A DNA stretch of 64,000 bases from Bog-105 sp965277855 (lineage in GTDB: Bacteria; Acidobacteriota; Terriglobia; Bryobacterales; Bryobacteraceae): assembly GCA_965277855.1 (NCBI GenBank), contig OZ255847.1, positions 1,488,001 to 1,552,000 of the forward strand, in the 5' to 3' direction. Positions 33,901 to 43,635 of the stretch are shown in pieces. The position numbers and the translations under genes were made by a program. A model generated the notes under the pieces. The model was not told where the DNA came from, ran no database searches, and saw only the letters and a list, made by a program, of their open reading frames with translations. Position 1 is the first letter of the stretch. The number at the start of each line of letters is the position of its first letter.

Positions 33901-34826
33901 TTATTGGCGAATCGCGGGAGCAAAGTCTTGAATAGCTAATGCGATGGCGTCCACATGGGTCTCCAACGCAAAGTGACCCGCATCGAGGAGCGTAACGAGT
34001 GCGCCAGGAACATCTCTGCGGAATGCTTCCGCACCGGGTGGTATGAAAAATGGGTCGCGATTGCCCCAGATCGCCAAGGTTGGAGGCTTGTTCCGGCGAA
34101 GGAACGATTGGAACTCCGGATACATGGCAACATTCGAGGCATAATCCAGCTTGAGATCGAGTTGAATCTCGCGGCTCCAAGCAAGTACGCCTGCTTCACT
34201 CCTTCGAATGTCAAGCGGTCACGAATACCCTCGCGCCGTTTCGCCGTTGGCTCCCTCCAGTACTCCCGGACTGGCTTCCACATCTCTTCGCCTAAGCCTT
34301 CCTCGTAGACATTTCCATTCTGCGAAATGATTCCTGTGATCCGTTCGGGCCGCATGAGGGCGTGACGAAAGCCGATCGGTGCGCCGTAGTCGAAGACATA
34401 CATGGCATAGCGCTTGAGCCCAAGCGCGTCGACGAATGCGCCTAAAGTATTTGCCATCTGCGCAAACGAGTACCGGTAAGACGCGTCGGCGTGTACCGTT
34501 GTAAATCCGAACGCAGGAAAATCGGGAGCGATCAAGCGAAACTTATCTGCAAGTCTCAGCATTAAATCGCGAAAATAGTGCGACGAATTCGGGAACCCGT
34601 GGAGCAGAAGCAGGACAGGCGCGTTCGGTGGGTCAGCTTCCCTATAGAACACCTCCACTTTGTCGACAAGAATAGATCGGCATGCGACGCTAAAGACCGA
34701 CTTCGCTGGTTGCCCAGCCGGTTCCGCGTTGAAACCGGCTGCGCAGATTCCGACGGCTGGCTTGACTCCGCGAGAAAGCGAGGCGCGACGCGAGATGTGC
34801 TGTGAGATTTCGGGCAGTTTATTCAC
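33901..34826 (-). pseudogene. Epoxide-hydrolase-like alpha/beta hydrolase with internal deletion
   Basis: The N-terminal part carries VLLLLHGFPNSSHYFRDLML, the nucleophile region YVFDYGAPIGFRHALMRPER and NGNVYEEGLGEEMWKPVREY. Near 34160-34185 the frame breaks directly from KQAYLLGA to REIQLDLKLDYASNVAMYPE in another frame. The segment between (in the paralogue at 17530: SPDAYTVDQFFLDRPGND and neighbours) is missing. The C-terminal part then has LAIWGNRDPFF and DAGHFALETHVDA, with the catalytic His. About 70 bases are lost with a frame change, so no functional protein is expected. Confidence 0.8.
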
Positions 34827-35407
34827 TGCAGATTACCGGGAAGCAGTCCAATGTGGCTTTTCGAAAAGAAACGTAGTCTGTTTCTGCTGCTCCCTTTTCG
34901 TGACAGGAGGAACATTGTTCGCGCGGTCGCGGACTAGCGGATAGCTGATACTTTCTGCCAGCCGGCAGAAAGCTGAAATAGCCCCAGCTGCCCGTCGCCC
35001 TAGGATCATGCCCATCCCCGCGTAGTGGTCTTCAAATATCCCTCTTCCGAAAACAGTCGAACAAACAAAATTTGTCGCGCTGCAATTCGTGCCGTTTTCA
35101 ATGAGACTATATTCCTTAATAAGCTGTGTGCCATCGGGCCACTTACCGGTCTTTTCGAACACTTCATAAGCCGACGGCTCGACATATGCGTCCATTACTT
35201 GCGGCGTCGTGATCTTGGAGCCATCCAGGACGCTGAATCCGTCCGCCTTGATCCGGGTTCCCACATGTTCCCAGCGCCTGTATCCCACGGGCAATCGGAC
35301 GTTCCCGACCTGTTCAAAAACTGCTCTGTGGATCCGAGCTTGACTGACGGGTGCTGTCGAATCTGATTCGAGCCGCATCGCACATCCTGCCGCTACAAAT
35401 GCAGCTA

Positions 35408-36516
35408 AACACAACGTCATAAGTAATTGCGCATCATGAGTGAAACGTGGTCTGCTGACATTATGAGACCACTGAGGATATCGGACGCGATGTCGGTGCT
35501 TGGTTTGCAGCAAGAGATCCAGCGTTCTGAGGAGTCGCGCTACGATCACCGGTTGCATGGCGTTTTGCTGGTCGCCCAGGGTATGACCTGCCCTGAAGTA
35601 GCACGGCTTTTGGGAGATGCACCGCGTTCCGTCGAGTATTGGGTTCACCGTTTCGAGCAGCAGGGATTGGGGGGTCTGGCCGAGGGAGAACGGTCCGGAC
35701 GCCCCAGCCGGCTGAGTGAGAAGCAGATCAAAGAGATCAATCGAGTGTTGCGAGAGAGGCCGAGCGACGCGGGGATGCGCGTCAACCTGTGGGATGGCAA
35801 GACGCTGTCGGCCTGGCTGGCGAAGACCTACGGCATCCACTTGGGGGTCCGTCAATGCCAGCGTTTGTTCCGGCAGTTCGAGTTCCGGCTCCGCAAGCCC
35901 CGGCCCGTTTTGGCGCGAGCCGACCCGACGCGCCACAAAGCGCATAAAAAAAACTCCGCAAGTTAATGCGGGACAATGCCGTGGACCTCTGGGCGCTGGA
36001 CGAAGTGCATTTTCAGCAACAGGGATCCCGTTGCCGTATGTGGGTTCCACCGGAAACCAGAGATCCGATCGTGTACCATCATCCGACCCGGAAGAGCGTA
36101 GGCTACTTCGCCGCAGTCCGTTTGCGGGATGGCGAATTTTTGTTTCGCCGCGAGACCGGCCGATTCAACGGCGAGTCCTTCTGGGAGTTCCTCAAAATCT
36201 TCCGCGAGGCCAGCGCTGTTTCCGGACGTCGCGTCCTCGCCATCAGTGACAACGCGCAGTATCATCGCTCCAAACTCCATCTGCCTTGGCGTGATCAACA
36301 GGCTCCACAATTTCGCTTGGACTTCCTGCCTCCTTACAGCCCGGAACTCAACCCTATCGAACGGGTCTGGAAACTCACGCGCCGGTTGCGTCTGCACAAT
36401 CGTTATTTCGGATTCCTCGATGGAGTCGTTTCCGCCGTCGAAGATCAGTTCGCCGAATGGACAAAGCCCAACGATGCCCTGCGACGATTATGCGCAATTA
36501 CTTAAGACGCTGTGTT
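35408..36516 (+). mobile_element. IS630-family insertion sequence (1109 bp)
   Basis: The ends form 27-bp terminal inverted repeats with two mismatches (core TAAGTAATTGCGCAT at 35420-35434 and its complement at 36490-36504). They are flanked by TA on both sides (35406-35407, 36517-36518), the hallmark target duplication of IS630/mariner elements. One transposase gene is carried in two overlapping frames. It has inserted into the signal-peptide region of the cytochrome P460-like gene. Removing it restores VVLAAFVAAGCAM in frame. Confidence 0.9.
35436..36505 (+). CDS. IS630-family transposase with probable -1 frameshift
   Basis: The first frame (35436-35965) encodes the helix-turn-helix part: GVLLVAQGMTCPEVARLLGD, RSVEYWVHRFEQQGLGGLAE and LGVRQCQRLFRQFEFRLRKP, then a run of eight A (35946-35953) and a stop. 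The second frame continues LRKLMRDNAVDLWALDEVHF (first Asp), RRVLAISDNAQYHRSK (second Asp) and DFLPPYSPELNPIERVWKLT (Glu). Slippage by -1 on the A run (A AAA AAC context) would join both frames into a full DDE transposase, as known for other IS630 members. Confidence 0.85.
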
Positions 36517-36609
36517 TAGTACCACTGCCGCGAACCCGCTGCTGAGACCCGATTTCCGAATTGATACAAAGGCAGCGTTCAAGCGCAAGAAAGTCTTACA
36601 GCATGCCAT

Positions 36610-37866
36610 TACTATCCGATCATCACGAATCTGTCGCTTCCGCTCAACCTGCTAAACACTAGGAAACCGCCCGTCGTTTCCTTTAGTTGCCGCGATCCCG
36701 TATTGACATCGACCCAAAAACCGTGTGCGGACGACGCGACAGGCTTGTTCAAACCAGGGATGCTGTTGAAAAACTCTTCTGCGACGACCCGACCAGTTCT
36801 GAAGGGGATCATAAAATGTCCACCCTCGGCCGGGCAATCGCTTATAGTGCGTCTAAGCGTGTCATTTTTCCAATCAAGGCGCGCACATCGAGATGAACGG
36901 TGTTGTTCAATAGCATCCCTAGTTTTTGCATGGCTGACCGGCTTCTACCAACTTGAAACTCGAATCGATCGCTGGGCGCTTGGCTTTAACTCTCGGCACT
37001 TCGTAGTCTCATGTCATTTAACATTTCACCTGCTTCACTACAGCCGCTTGGAAAAGCAGCCAGCGCGCTATAGCGGGTGCGCTGTCGATTGCAAACTCGC
37101 TAGGTACTGATGGACGAACGCAATCGCCATCGATCCCTCTCCCACGCCGCTCGATCCACGCCTGATCGAGTCATGCCGCACGTCTCCGGCACAGAAGAAT
37201 CCCGGAAAGATTTGCGTGCTACTTGATCTCCTCTGAAAAAGCGCACAAGCTGGCCGCCACCGGGCCGCGCGCGTCGCAGACCTGATTGTCAACTTGGGGG
37301 TCGCTCGCATCTCGCGCCGAAAAACTCGATCTTCTCTTCGCCATCCGCAACAACACGCACGTTCATCGGTCCGGGCACTCTCGGTCTATCGCGAGGCCGG
37401 CCGTCGCGCCGGTCATTCTCGCGATCGACTCTCGGTCGGCCTCCACTCGATTGGTTTCCTCGCCGACAGCACTCGGCGGCTTGCCGCGAGTCACCTTCCA
37501 AATGGGCGTCTCGACTCTCCCGCACCAAAAGATGCGGCGCGCCATCGAGATACCGGCTCCCGCGTTGCGCCCCTGGTGCGCAGAGCATTAGCTCCTACAG
37601 CCGCACACGCCTGATCGCTCGTCTGGCGCCCCGCTAACCAACATCACTGACCCACCGGGTTCTTGCAAGCAGAAATGAACGGCCGCCTCACAGCCGTGTT
37701 CAAGGCCTGATGCGCATTCGTTGGACCGCCGAGACAAGCGAGCAATTTTTCGTTGCGGAACCAGCATGGTCGAGGATTGTCATTCTACGATTACTTAAAC
37801 GCTGACTGGTGTATCTTCTTTATTGGCGATCTCGACGCTGGTTGCCTCGAGTCGCCAGGAGGCACC
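36610..37866. other. Gene-poor region with one relic
   Basis: About 1.26 kb between the P460-like gene and the esterase gene. The only recognised coding trace is the oxidoreductase tail at 37101-37202. A 66-codon minus-strand frame at 36612-36812 has no recognisable product. The rest contains only chance open frames. Confidence 0.5.
37101..37202 (-). pseudogene. C-terminal relic of a thioredoxin-reductase-like protein
   Basis: On the minus strand: GFFCAGDVRHDSIRRGSSGV followed by GEGSMAIAFVHQYLASL. This matches the C-terminus of the response-regulator/reductase fusion at 44906-46573 (GVFAVGDVRHGSIKRVASGV, GEGSIAIQFVHQYLSKI) residue for residue in most positions. The N-terminal remainder is missing. 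It is a dead fragment of a related gene. Confidence 0.75.
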
Positions 37867-39093
37867 ATGAAGAACATCCTTTTCTCCGCACTCGTCCTCG
37901 CCGCTCTTTGCCTGGCCCAGTCGCCTGAAAATTCTCATCCAGCTACCTCGAACGTGATGGGTGCCCAGTACCCCCGAATTACTCCTGATCTGCGCGCCGA
38001 GTTTCGCCTGCACGCCCCCGACGCACAAAAAGTTGAAGTCAACGTAGGCGGCGCCAAGTACCCGATGACTAAAGGCCAAGACGGCTTCTGGACGGTCACC
38101 AGTGCTCCACTCGTTCCCGGCTTCCATTACTACGCCCTTTCGGTCGATGGAGTTTCGCTAAACGACCCGGGCAGCGAAACCTACTTCGGCGTCGGTCGCG
38201 AGTACAGCGGCATCGAAATACCCGAAAAAGGCGTCGACTTTTACTACCCGAAAGATGTCCCTCACGGGGACGTGCGCGAGCATTGGTATTACTCGAAGAT
38301 CACGGGTTCCTGGCGACGCTGTTACGTGTATACGCCACCGGGCTACGATAGCTCGCCCAAGCTCCGCTACCCGGTCCTCTATCTGCAACACGGCGCGGGC
38401 GAAGATGAGCGCGGCTGGATCGCCCAGGGCCACGCCAATTTCATCCTCGATAATCTGTTGGCCCAACAAAAAGCCAAGCCCATGATTATCGTCATGGACC
38501 ACGGCTATGCCTTCAAACCCGGCGAGCCTGTCCTGCAGCCCTTCGCCACGCCTGCTCCGGCAACCTCTCCGCTCACAGGCGGCAGCGCCACGCCGCAACC
38601 TTCCACTACCAACCGCCCGCCTGCCGGTGTGTTCGCCACCGCCACGTTCGAGCAGGTGGTCATTGATGAAATCGTTCCTATGATCGATGCCACATACCGC
38701 ACCATCCCCGACCGCGACCATCGCGCCATGGCCGGCCTTTCGATGGGCGGCATGCAAACCTTTCAGATCACCATGAAACACCTCGACAAATTCGCCTATA
38801 TCGGCGGCTTCAGCGGCGCCGGCGGTGGTTTCAGCGGCACACCCTTCGACGCCAAAACCGCCTACAACGGCGTACTCGCCGATTCCGCCGCCTTCAACAA
38901 GAAGGTGAAACTCGTCTGGCTCGGAGTCGGGACGGCCGAGCCGGAGCGCATGTCGAAAAGTATTCACGGCTTTCATGAGGCGCTCGAACAGGCAGGCATC
39001 AAACATGTCTTCTATGAATCGCCGGGGACCGCCCATGAATGGCAAACCTGGCGCAGAGATTTGAACGACTTCGCCCCACGCCTTTTCCAGTGA
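37867..39093 (+). CDS. Exported CE1-type esterase (feruloyl/xylan esterase-like)
   Basis: A 408-residue secreted esterase. A signal peptide (NILFSALVLAALCLAQ) is followed by a sugar-binding-like beta-sandwich (about residues 30-130; AEFRLHAPDAQKVEVNVGGA) and an alpha/beta esterase domain: YPVLYLQHGAGEDERGWIAQ, DRDHRAMAGLSMGGMQTFQI with Ser in GLSMGG, and the final His in SPGTAHEWQTWRRDL. AGGAGG precedes the ATG at 37867 with good spacing; the open frame extends upstream but has no signal. Family members release ferulate or acetyl groups from plant xylan. The GH27 gene follows after 20 bases, so the pair likely forms an operon. Confidence 0.9.
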   Translation: MKNILFSALVLAALCLAQSPENSHPATSNVMGAQYPRITPDLRAEFRLHAPDAQKVEVNVGGAKYPMTKGQDGFWTVTSAPLVPGFHYYALSVDGVSLNDPGSETYFGVGREYSGIEIPEKGVDFYYPKDVPHGDVREHWYYSKITGSWRRCYVYTPPGYDSSPKLRYPVLYLQHGAGEDERGWIAQGHANFILDNLLAQQKAKPMIIVMDHGYAFKPGEPVLQPFATPAPATSPLTGGSATPQPSTTNRPPAGVFATATFEQVVIDEIVPMIDATYRTIPDRDHRAMAGLSMGGMQTFQITMKHLDKFAYIGGFSGAGGGFSGTPFDAKTAYNGVLADSAAFNKKVKLVWLGVGTAEPERMSKSIHGFHEALEQAGIKHVFYESPGTAHEWQTWRRDLNDFAPRLFQ

Positions 39094-39113
39094 CTAATTC
39101 CTAGACAACTCAA

Positions 39114-40466
39114 ATGGCAAAACACATCCTGCATCGCTCGGCCGTAATTCTCTTCACTGCGACTCTGCTGGCAACGCCCATCCTACCGGCTGCGCTGCTA
39201 GCGCCCACTCCGCCCATGGGGTGGAACAGCTGGGACTCATTCGGCACCGGTGTCACCGAAGCCGAGGTCAAACAAAACGCCGATTACATGGCTAGCCACC
39301 TGAAGAAACACGGCTGGCAGTATATCGTCGTTGACATTCAATGGTCCGAACCCGATCCGAAATCGCACGGCTATCGTCCCGGCGCAAATCTGACCATGGA
39401 TCCGTACGGCCGCCTGATCCCCGCTGTGAATCGGTTTCCTTCTTCCGCCAACGGTCAGGGCTTCAAACCGCTCGCCGATTACATACACAGCAAAGGCCTT
39501 AAGATGGGGATTCACATCATGCGCGGCATCCCTCGTCGCGCCGTCGATGCCAACCTGCCCATTTATCACAGCCACTTGAAGGCTGCCGATGTCGCCAATA
39601 AACAATCCCTCTGCCCCTGGAACACTGACATGTACGGTGTCGACACGTCCAAAGGCGGTCAGGATTACTACAACTCCATCCTCGAACTCTATGCCTCCTG
39701 GGGCCTCGATTTCATCAAGGCCGACGACATGTTCGGGTTCCGTCCCGCTTCCGATCACAGCACCGAGATCGCGGCCGTGAGCAACGCCATCCAGAAGACC
39801 GGCCGGCCCATCGTGCTCAGCCTTTCACCCGGCACGCGCGACATCGCTAAGGCCGATTTCATCGAAAAATACGCGCAGATGTGGCGCATCTCCGGCGATT
39901 TCTGGGATCGCTGGGTCGATCTGAAGAATCAGTTCGCGCGGCTCAACATGTGGAACCCGACCGTGCGCCAAGGTCACTGGCCCGACGCCGACATGCTGCC
40001 TCTCGGACACATCGGCATCCGCGCCGAGCGTGGCGATCCACGCATGTCACTCCTCACACACGACGAGCAGCGCATGTTGATTACCCTCTGGTCCGTCGCA
40101 CGTTCCCCGTTGATGTTCGGGGGCAACCTGCCCGATAACGACGCCTTCACCTTATCGCTCCTCGATAACGACGAAGTGCTTTCTGTAAACCAGAAAGCAA
40201 GTTCCAGCAAACAACTCTTCGCCCGCGGCAATCAGGTCGCCTGGGTTGCCGAGATGCCCGGCGAGCGCGCAAAATACCTCGCAGTCTTCAATATCGGCGA
40301 CGGCGCCGAAGAACAGGTCGCCGTAAAATGGACCGATCTCGGTTTACTCTCAAAATGCACTGTCCGCGATCTCTGGACCAGCACCGATATGGGAAAGATA
40401 AACGACGGCCGCGCTTTTTCGCTTAAGCCACACGCCGCCGGTTTCTACAAAATCACTCCTCAGTAA
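39114..40466 (+). CDS. GH27 alpha-galactosidase-like glycoside hydrolase
   Basis: A 450-residue secreted enzyme with signal peptide (AVILFTATLLATPILPAALL). GH27 features: PPMGWNSWDSFGTGVTEAEV, YIVVDIQWSEPD, LKMGIHIMRGIPRRAV, LDFIKADDMFGFRP with the nucleophile Asp, and WARSPLMFGGNLP-like VARSPLMFGGNLPDND. A C-terminal beta domain (GERAKYLAVFNIGDGAEEQV) completes the enzyme. It removes terminal alpha-galactose (or beta-arabinopyranose) residues from plant glycans. It sits 20 bases after the CE1-type esterase gene. Confidence 0.92.
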   Translation: MAKHILHRSAVILFTATLLATPILPAALLAPTPPMGWNSWDSFGTGVTEAEVKQNADYMASHLKKHGWQYIVVDIQWSEPDPKSHGYRPGANLTMDPYGRLIPAVNRFPSSANGQGFKPLADYIHSKGLKMGIHIMRGIPRRAVDANLPIYHSHLKAADVANKQSLCPWNTDMYGVDTSKGGQDYYNSILELYASWGLDFIKADDMFGFRPASDHSTEIAAVSNAIQKTGRPIVLSLSPGTRDIAKADFIEKYAQMWRISGDFWDRWVDLKNQFARLNMWNPTVRQGHWPDADMLPLGHIGIRAERGDPRMSLLTHDEQRMLITLWSVARSPLMFGGNLPDNDAFTLSLLDNDEVLSVNQKASSSKQLFARGNQVAWVAEMPGERAKYLAVFNIGDGAEEQVAVKWTDLGLLSKCTVRDLWTSTDMGKINDGRAFSLKPHAAGFYKITPQ

Positions 40467-40570
40467 CACCGGCTTCTACGGGACAATCCGAGACACCATA
40501 CTTTACTTTCACTAAAGTGACGCTGCCATTCGACCGATAGAGAGTAAGGTGAAGCCAGAAAATTAGCAAG

Positions 40571-43500
40571 ATGAGGTTAGCCGGAATACATACGTGGCTC
40601 CAGCGCTTTGCTGCGCCTTTTGTTCTCAGCTTAACGGCCCTCCTCCTGACTCTTTGTCCATCAACGTTGCTAGCGCAAACTCCCTCCGCCAACCTTCCAA
40701 CCATAACCACCGCTCGCGCCGCCCACCAGCTGACATTAGCTGAAGCCAAACGCGCTTACCCGGTTGTGTTGCACGCCACCGTCACCTACTACGACGCCCA
40801 TATCGACCCGCGGAGAGCCATCCTTTTCGTCGCCGATTCCACCGGCAGCGTCTTCATCGCTCTCTCCGCGCCCACTAAAATCCCCTTAAAAGCCGGCCAG
40901 CTCGTTGAAGTAATAGGAGTAAGCGCCACCGGCGACTTCGCCCCGATTGTGGATCATGGCGTAGCGCGATTAATTGGCGAGTCGCACTTACCTTCGACGG
41001 TGCCCTTCGTGAATATGAGTCGATTGCGCACGGGGGCAGACGACGGTCAATGGGTGGAAATTGAAGGTGTCGTTCGGTCGGTTGAGAAATCGGGATCGAA
41101 TATCGGTCTCGAAGTGGCTTTGGCCGACGGTCTCACCAACGCCATGACAATTGCAGAACCAGGCGCAGACTACGAAAGCCTGGTTGACGCCAAAATCAGG
41201 CTTCGCGGAAATGCTGCTCCGCTGTTCAATCATCACGGCCAGATCACGGGAGCCCACCTGCTTTTTCCAAACCTCAGCACCCTGCGGGTGGAAGAGCCGG
41301 CGCCGCTCAGGCCGTTTTCTTCTCCAATCATCTTGATCGGCAATCTGCTGCGCTTTACTCCCACCATCGCGCTTAGCCATCGAGCTCACATTCGCGGAAC
41401 GGTGACGTTGCTTTGGCCCGGCAGATTGATCTGTCTGCAGGACGGCGAACATGGATTGTGCGCTCAAACTGCCCAAACTACAAGTCTGGCCTTGGGAGAT
41501 GTTGCCGACGTGATCGGGTTTCCAATGGTCGGCGAATTCTCGCCGACCCTGGCCCATGCCACGTTTCAGGCCACAGGAATGCGCTCGTCGATCCCTGCCT
41601 TAAGCTCCACTGCGCACCAGGCTCTTAACGATGATCACGACGCACGGTTGATGGAACTGCAAGGGGAGCTCATCGGGCAGGATAAAACGGCTGCTAATCC
41701 CACCATCGTCCTGTCCTCCGGTCACCATATCTTTGCGGCCACGCTGCCGAGCTCCCGCGAATTACCGCCGTTGCGCCCAGCAAGCATGTTGCGCATTACA
41801 GGCATTTGCTCTCTGCAAGCCGATCCCGACAACATCATCGCCCGGCAAAACTTCGCTAAACCCAAGACTTTTCGCATCCTGTTACGTTCCGCCAAAGACA
41901 TTGTCGTTACTCACAACCCCTCCTGGTGGACGGCTTCACACACACTCTACGTGCTAGCCGCGGCTTTGGCGGTGACGCTTGCGGTGCTCTGTTGGGTGGC
42001 TATCCTCATCCGGCGAATCAAAGCGTTGAAAGAAGCCGCCGAAGATGCCAGTCGAGCCAAGAGCGAGTTTGTCGCCAACATGAGTCACGAGATCCGCACT
42101 CCCATGAATGGTGTCCTCGGCATGACTGAGTTAGCGCTCGATACCGACCTCACTATGGAACAGCGCGAACTCCTCGAAACCGCGAAAAGCTCCGCCGACG
42201 CCCTGCTTGTGGTGGTAAACGATATCCTCGATTTCTCGAAAATTGAGGCGGGCAAACTTGAGCTCGACCCAATGCCCTTCTCTCTTCGCGATGGCATAGC
42301 CAAGCTGATAAAACCCCTTGCCTTCCGCGCTGAAGCAAGAGATCTCGAATTAATCTGCAACATCAGGCCAGAAATTCCCGAAGAGTTCTTAGTCGATTCT
42401 CATCGACTGAGCCAGGTCATCATCAACCTTATTGGTAATGCGGTTAAATTCACTGCTCAAGGTCACATTGAACTTCGCGTGGAACTCGATTCGAAGACCG
42501 ACGATTGCGCCTGCTTGCATTTTTCCGTGCGGGATACCGGCATCGGCATCCCTCCGGAACGTCAAAAAGCGATCTTCGACTCGTTTTCACAAGCCGATAC
42601 TTCCACCACCCGGAACTTCGGCGGTACCGGACTCGGATTGACTATTTCCGCGCGCCTTGTCGAGATGATGGGCGGCAAGATCTGGGTTGAGAGTCAAGTG
42701 GGCCACGGCAGCTGCTTCCACTTCACTGTGCAAGCGCCAATCCTTACCTCGACCCTCGCGAACAAGCCGGCCAAGTTGATCGAACTGGCCGGTATCCCGG
42801 TGCTCATCGTCGATGACAACCCGGTGAACCTCAAAATAGTATCCGAGATGGTGGAAGCAATCGGCATGCGCCCGGTCTTAGCTGCCGGCGCAAGTCTGGC
42901 ATTAGACGAACTGGAAAAATCGGCTCGCACCAATACGCCCTTTGGATTGATCCTGCTCGATTGCCATATGCCTGGGATGGACGGCTTCCAACTCGCCGCC
43001 GAGATCAAACGACGCCAGGAATTCTCCAATCCCGTCATCCTGATGCTCACTTCGACAGGCCAAAGCGGCGACGCCGCACGATGTCGCGAGCTCGGCGTTT
43101 CTGCTTACCTCACGAAACCTTTTGAACGGGTGCAACTCGTCGATGCGATTGCACGGGCCATGGGGGACGAAATGCCTCACAGGCAGATCGCCACCAAAAT
43201 TGTTCCCGTTAAGCAGTCGCTTCCTGATCAATACAGCCTTCGGATACTGCTCGCCGAAGACAACCTGGTGAACCAGAAAGTCGCTGTGCGGCTGCTCGAA
43301 AAACAGGGGCATCAAGTTCAAGTCGCGGCCACGGGTTATGAAGTTCTTGCTGCTTTAGAGCGACCAGACTTCGACCTTGTCTTGATGGACGTGCAAATGC
43401 CCCAAATGGACGGCATTGACGCTTGCATCGCGATCCGCGCTCGAGAGAGTTCAAGCGGCCAGCACATTCCCATCATTGCCCTCACCGCGCACGCCATGTC

Positions 43501-43633
43501 TGGCGACCGCGAACGTTGTTTGGCTGCCGGCATGGATGGCTATGCCAGCAAACCGATTCGCATGGCCGAACTGACCGGAGAGATCGAGCGATTATGTGTC
43601 CTTTCTATCGCTTCGCCAATGGCCTCTCTGTAG
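40571..43633 (+). CDS. Hybrid sensor histidine kinase with two receiver domains
   Basis: A 1020-residue membrane sensor. Signal/anchor at residues 12-36; a periplasmic region to about 450 with repeated OB-like beta units (VVLHATVTYYDAHIDPRRAI, HIRGTVTLLWPGRLICLQDG, LMELQGELIGQD); membrane helix about 455-480 (YVLAAALAVTLAVLCWVAIL). HisKA with EFVANMSHEIRTPMNGVLGM (about 500); ATPase with NLIGNAVKF, DTGIGIPPE and GTGLGLTIS; receiver 1 (VLIVDDNPVNLKIV, LILLDCHMPGMDGF); receiver 2 (ILLAEDNLVNQKVA, LVLMDVQMPQMDGI). It follows the GH27 gene by 104 bases, so carbohydrate sensing is plausible but unproven. Confidence 0.92.
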   Translation: MRLAGIHTWLQRFAAPFVLSLTALLLTLCPSTLLAQTPSANLPTITTARAAHQLTLAEAKRAYPVVLHATVTYYDAHIDPRRAILFVADSTGSVFIALSAPTKIPLKAGQLVEVIGVSATGDFAPIVDHGVARLIGESHLPSTVPFVNMSRLRTGADDGQWVEIEGVVRSVEKSGSNIGLEVALADGLTNAMTIAEPGADYESLVDAKIRLRGNAAPLFNHHGQITGAHLLFPNLSTLRVEEPAPLRPFSSPIILIGNLLRFTPTIALSHRAHIRGTVTLLWPGRLICLQDGEHGLCAQTAQTTSLALGDVADVIGFPMVGEFSPTLAHATFQATGMRSSIPALSSTAHQALNDDHDARLMELQGELIGQDKTAANPTIVLSSGHHIFAATLPSSRELPPLRPASMLRITGICSLQADPDNIIARQNFAKPKTFRILLRSAKDIVVTHNPSWWTASHTLYVLAAALAVTLAVLCWVAILIRRIKALKEAAEDASRAKSEFVANMSHEIRTPMNGVLGMTELALDTDLTMEQRELLETAKSSADALLVVVNDILDFSKIEAGKLELDPMPFSLRDGIAKLIKPLAFRAEARDLELICNIRPEIPEEFLVDSHRLSQVIINLIGNAVKFTAQGHIELRVELDSKTDDCACLHFSVRDTGIGIPPERQKAIFDSFSQADTSTTRNFGGTGLGLTISARLVEMMGGKIWVESQVGHGSCFHFTVQAPILTSTLANKPAKLIELAGIPVLIVDDNPVNLKIVSEMVEAIGMRPVLAAGASLALDELEKSARTNTPFGLILLDCHMPGMDGFQLAAEIKRRQEFSNPVILMLTSTGQSGDAARCRELGVSAYLTKPFERVQLVDAIARAMGDEMPHRQIATKIVPVKQSLPDQYSLRILLAEDNLVNQKVAVRLLEKQGHQVQVAATGYEVLAALERPDFDLVLMDVQMPQMDGIDACIAIRARESSSGQHIPIIALTAHAMSGDRERCLAAGMDGYASKPIRMAELTGEIERLCVLSIASPMASL

Positions 43634-43635
43634 GC

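Larger units (their letters stand above)
34819..36609 (-). pseudogene. Cytochrome P460-like lipoprotein gene split by IS630 and frameshifted
   Basis: On the minus strand the gene begins at ATG 36609 (MACCKTFLRLNAAF) and reaches AAVVLAAFVAAGCAM, a lipoprotein signal with Cys. It is cut by the IS630 element at 35408-36516. It continues from about 35407 with VGNVRLPVGYRRWEHVGTRI, TPQVMDAYVEPSAYEVFEKT and GKWPDGTQLIKEYS, typical of cytochrome P460. Near 34990 a small deletion shifts the frame; the other frame then reads GSWGYFSFLPAGRKYQL and EQCSSCHEKGAAETDYVSF, with the CxxCH heme site, and ends at 34819. Two independent lesions make it non-functional. Confidence 0.8.

Noticed and set aside
34833..36050. 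A 405-codon minus-strand open frame across the IS630 element
   Set aside because: It is chance antisense through the transposase joined to the cytochrome P460-like fragment; only the part below 35407 is coding in origin.
37289..37588. A 99-codon minus-strand frame ending NVRVVADGEEKIEFFGARC
   Set aside because: The end looks protein-like but most of the frame is Arg/Asp-rich in the manner of high-GC shadow frames, with no start signal and no family recognised.
38158..39045. 295-codon minus-strand frame opposite the esterase
   Set aside because: Shadow of a well-supported secreted esterase; no start signal or motif.
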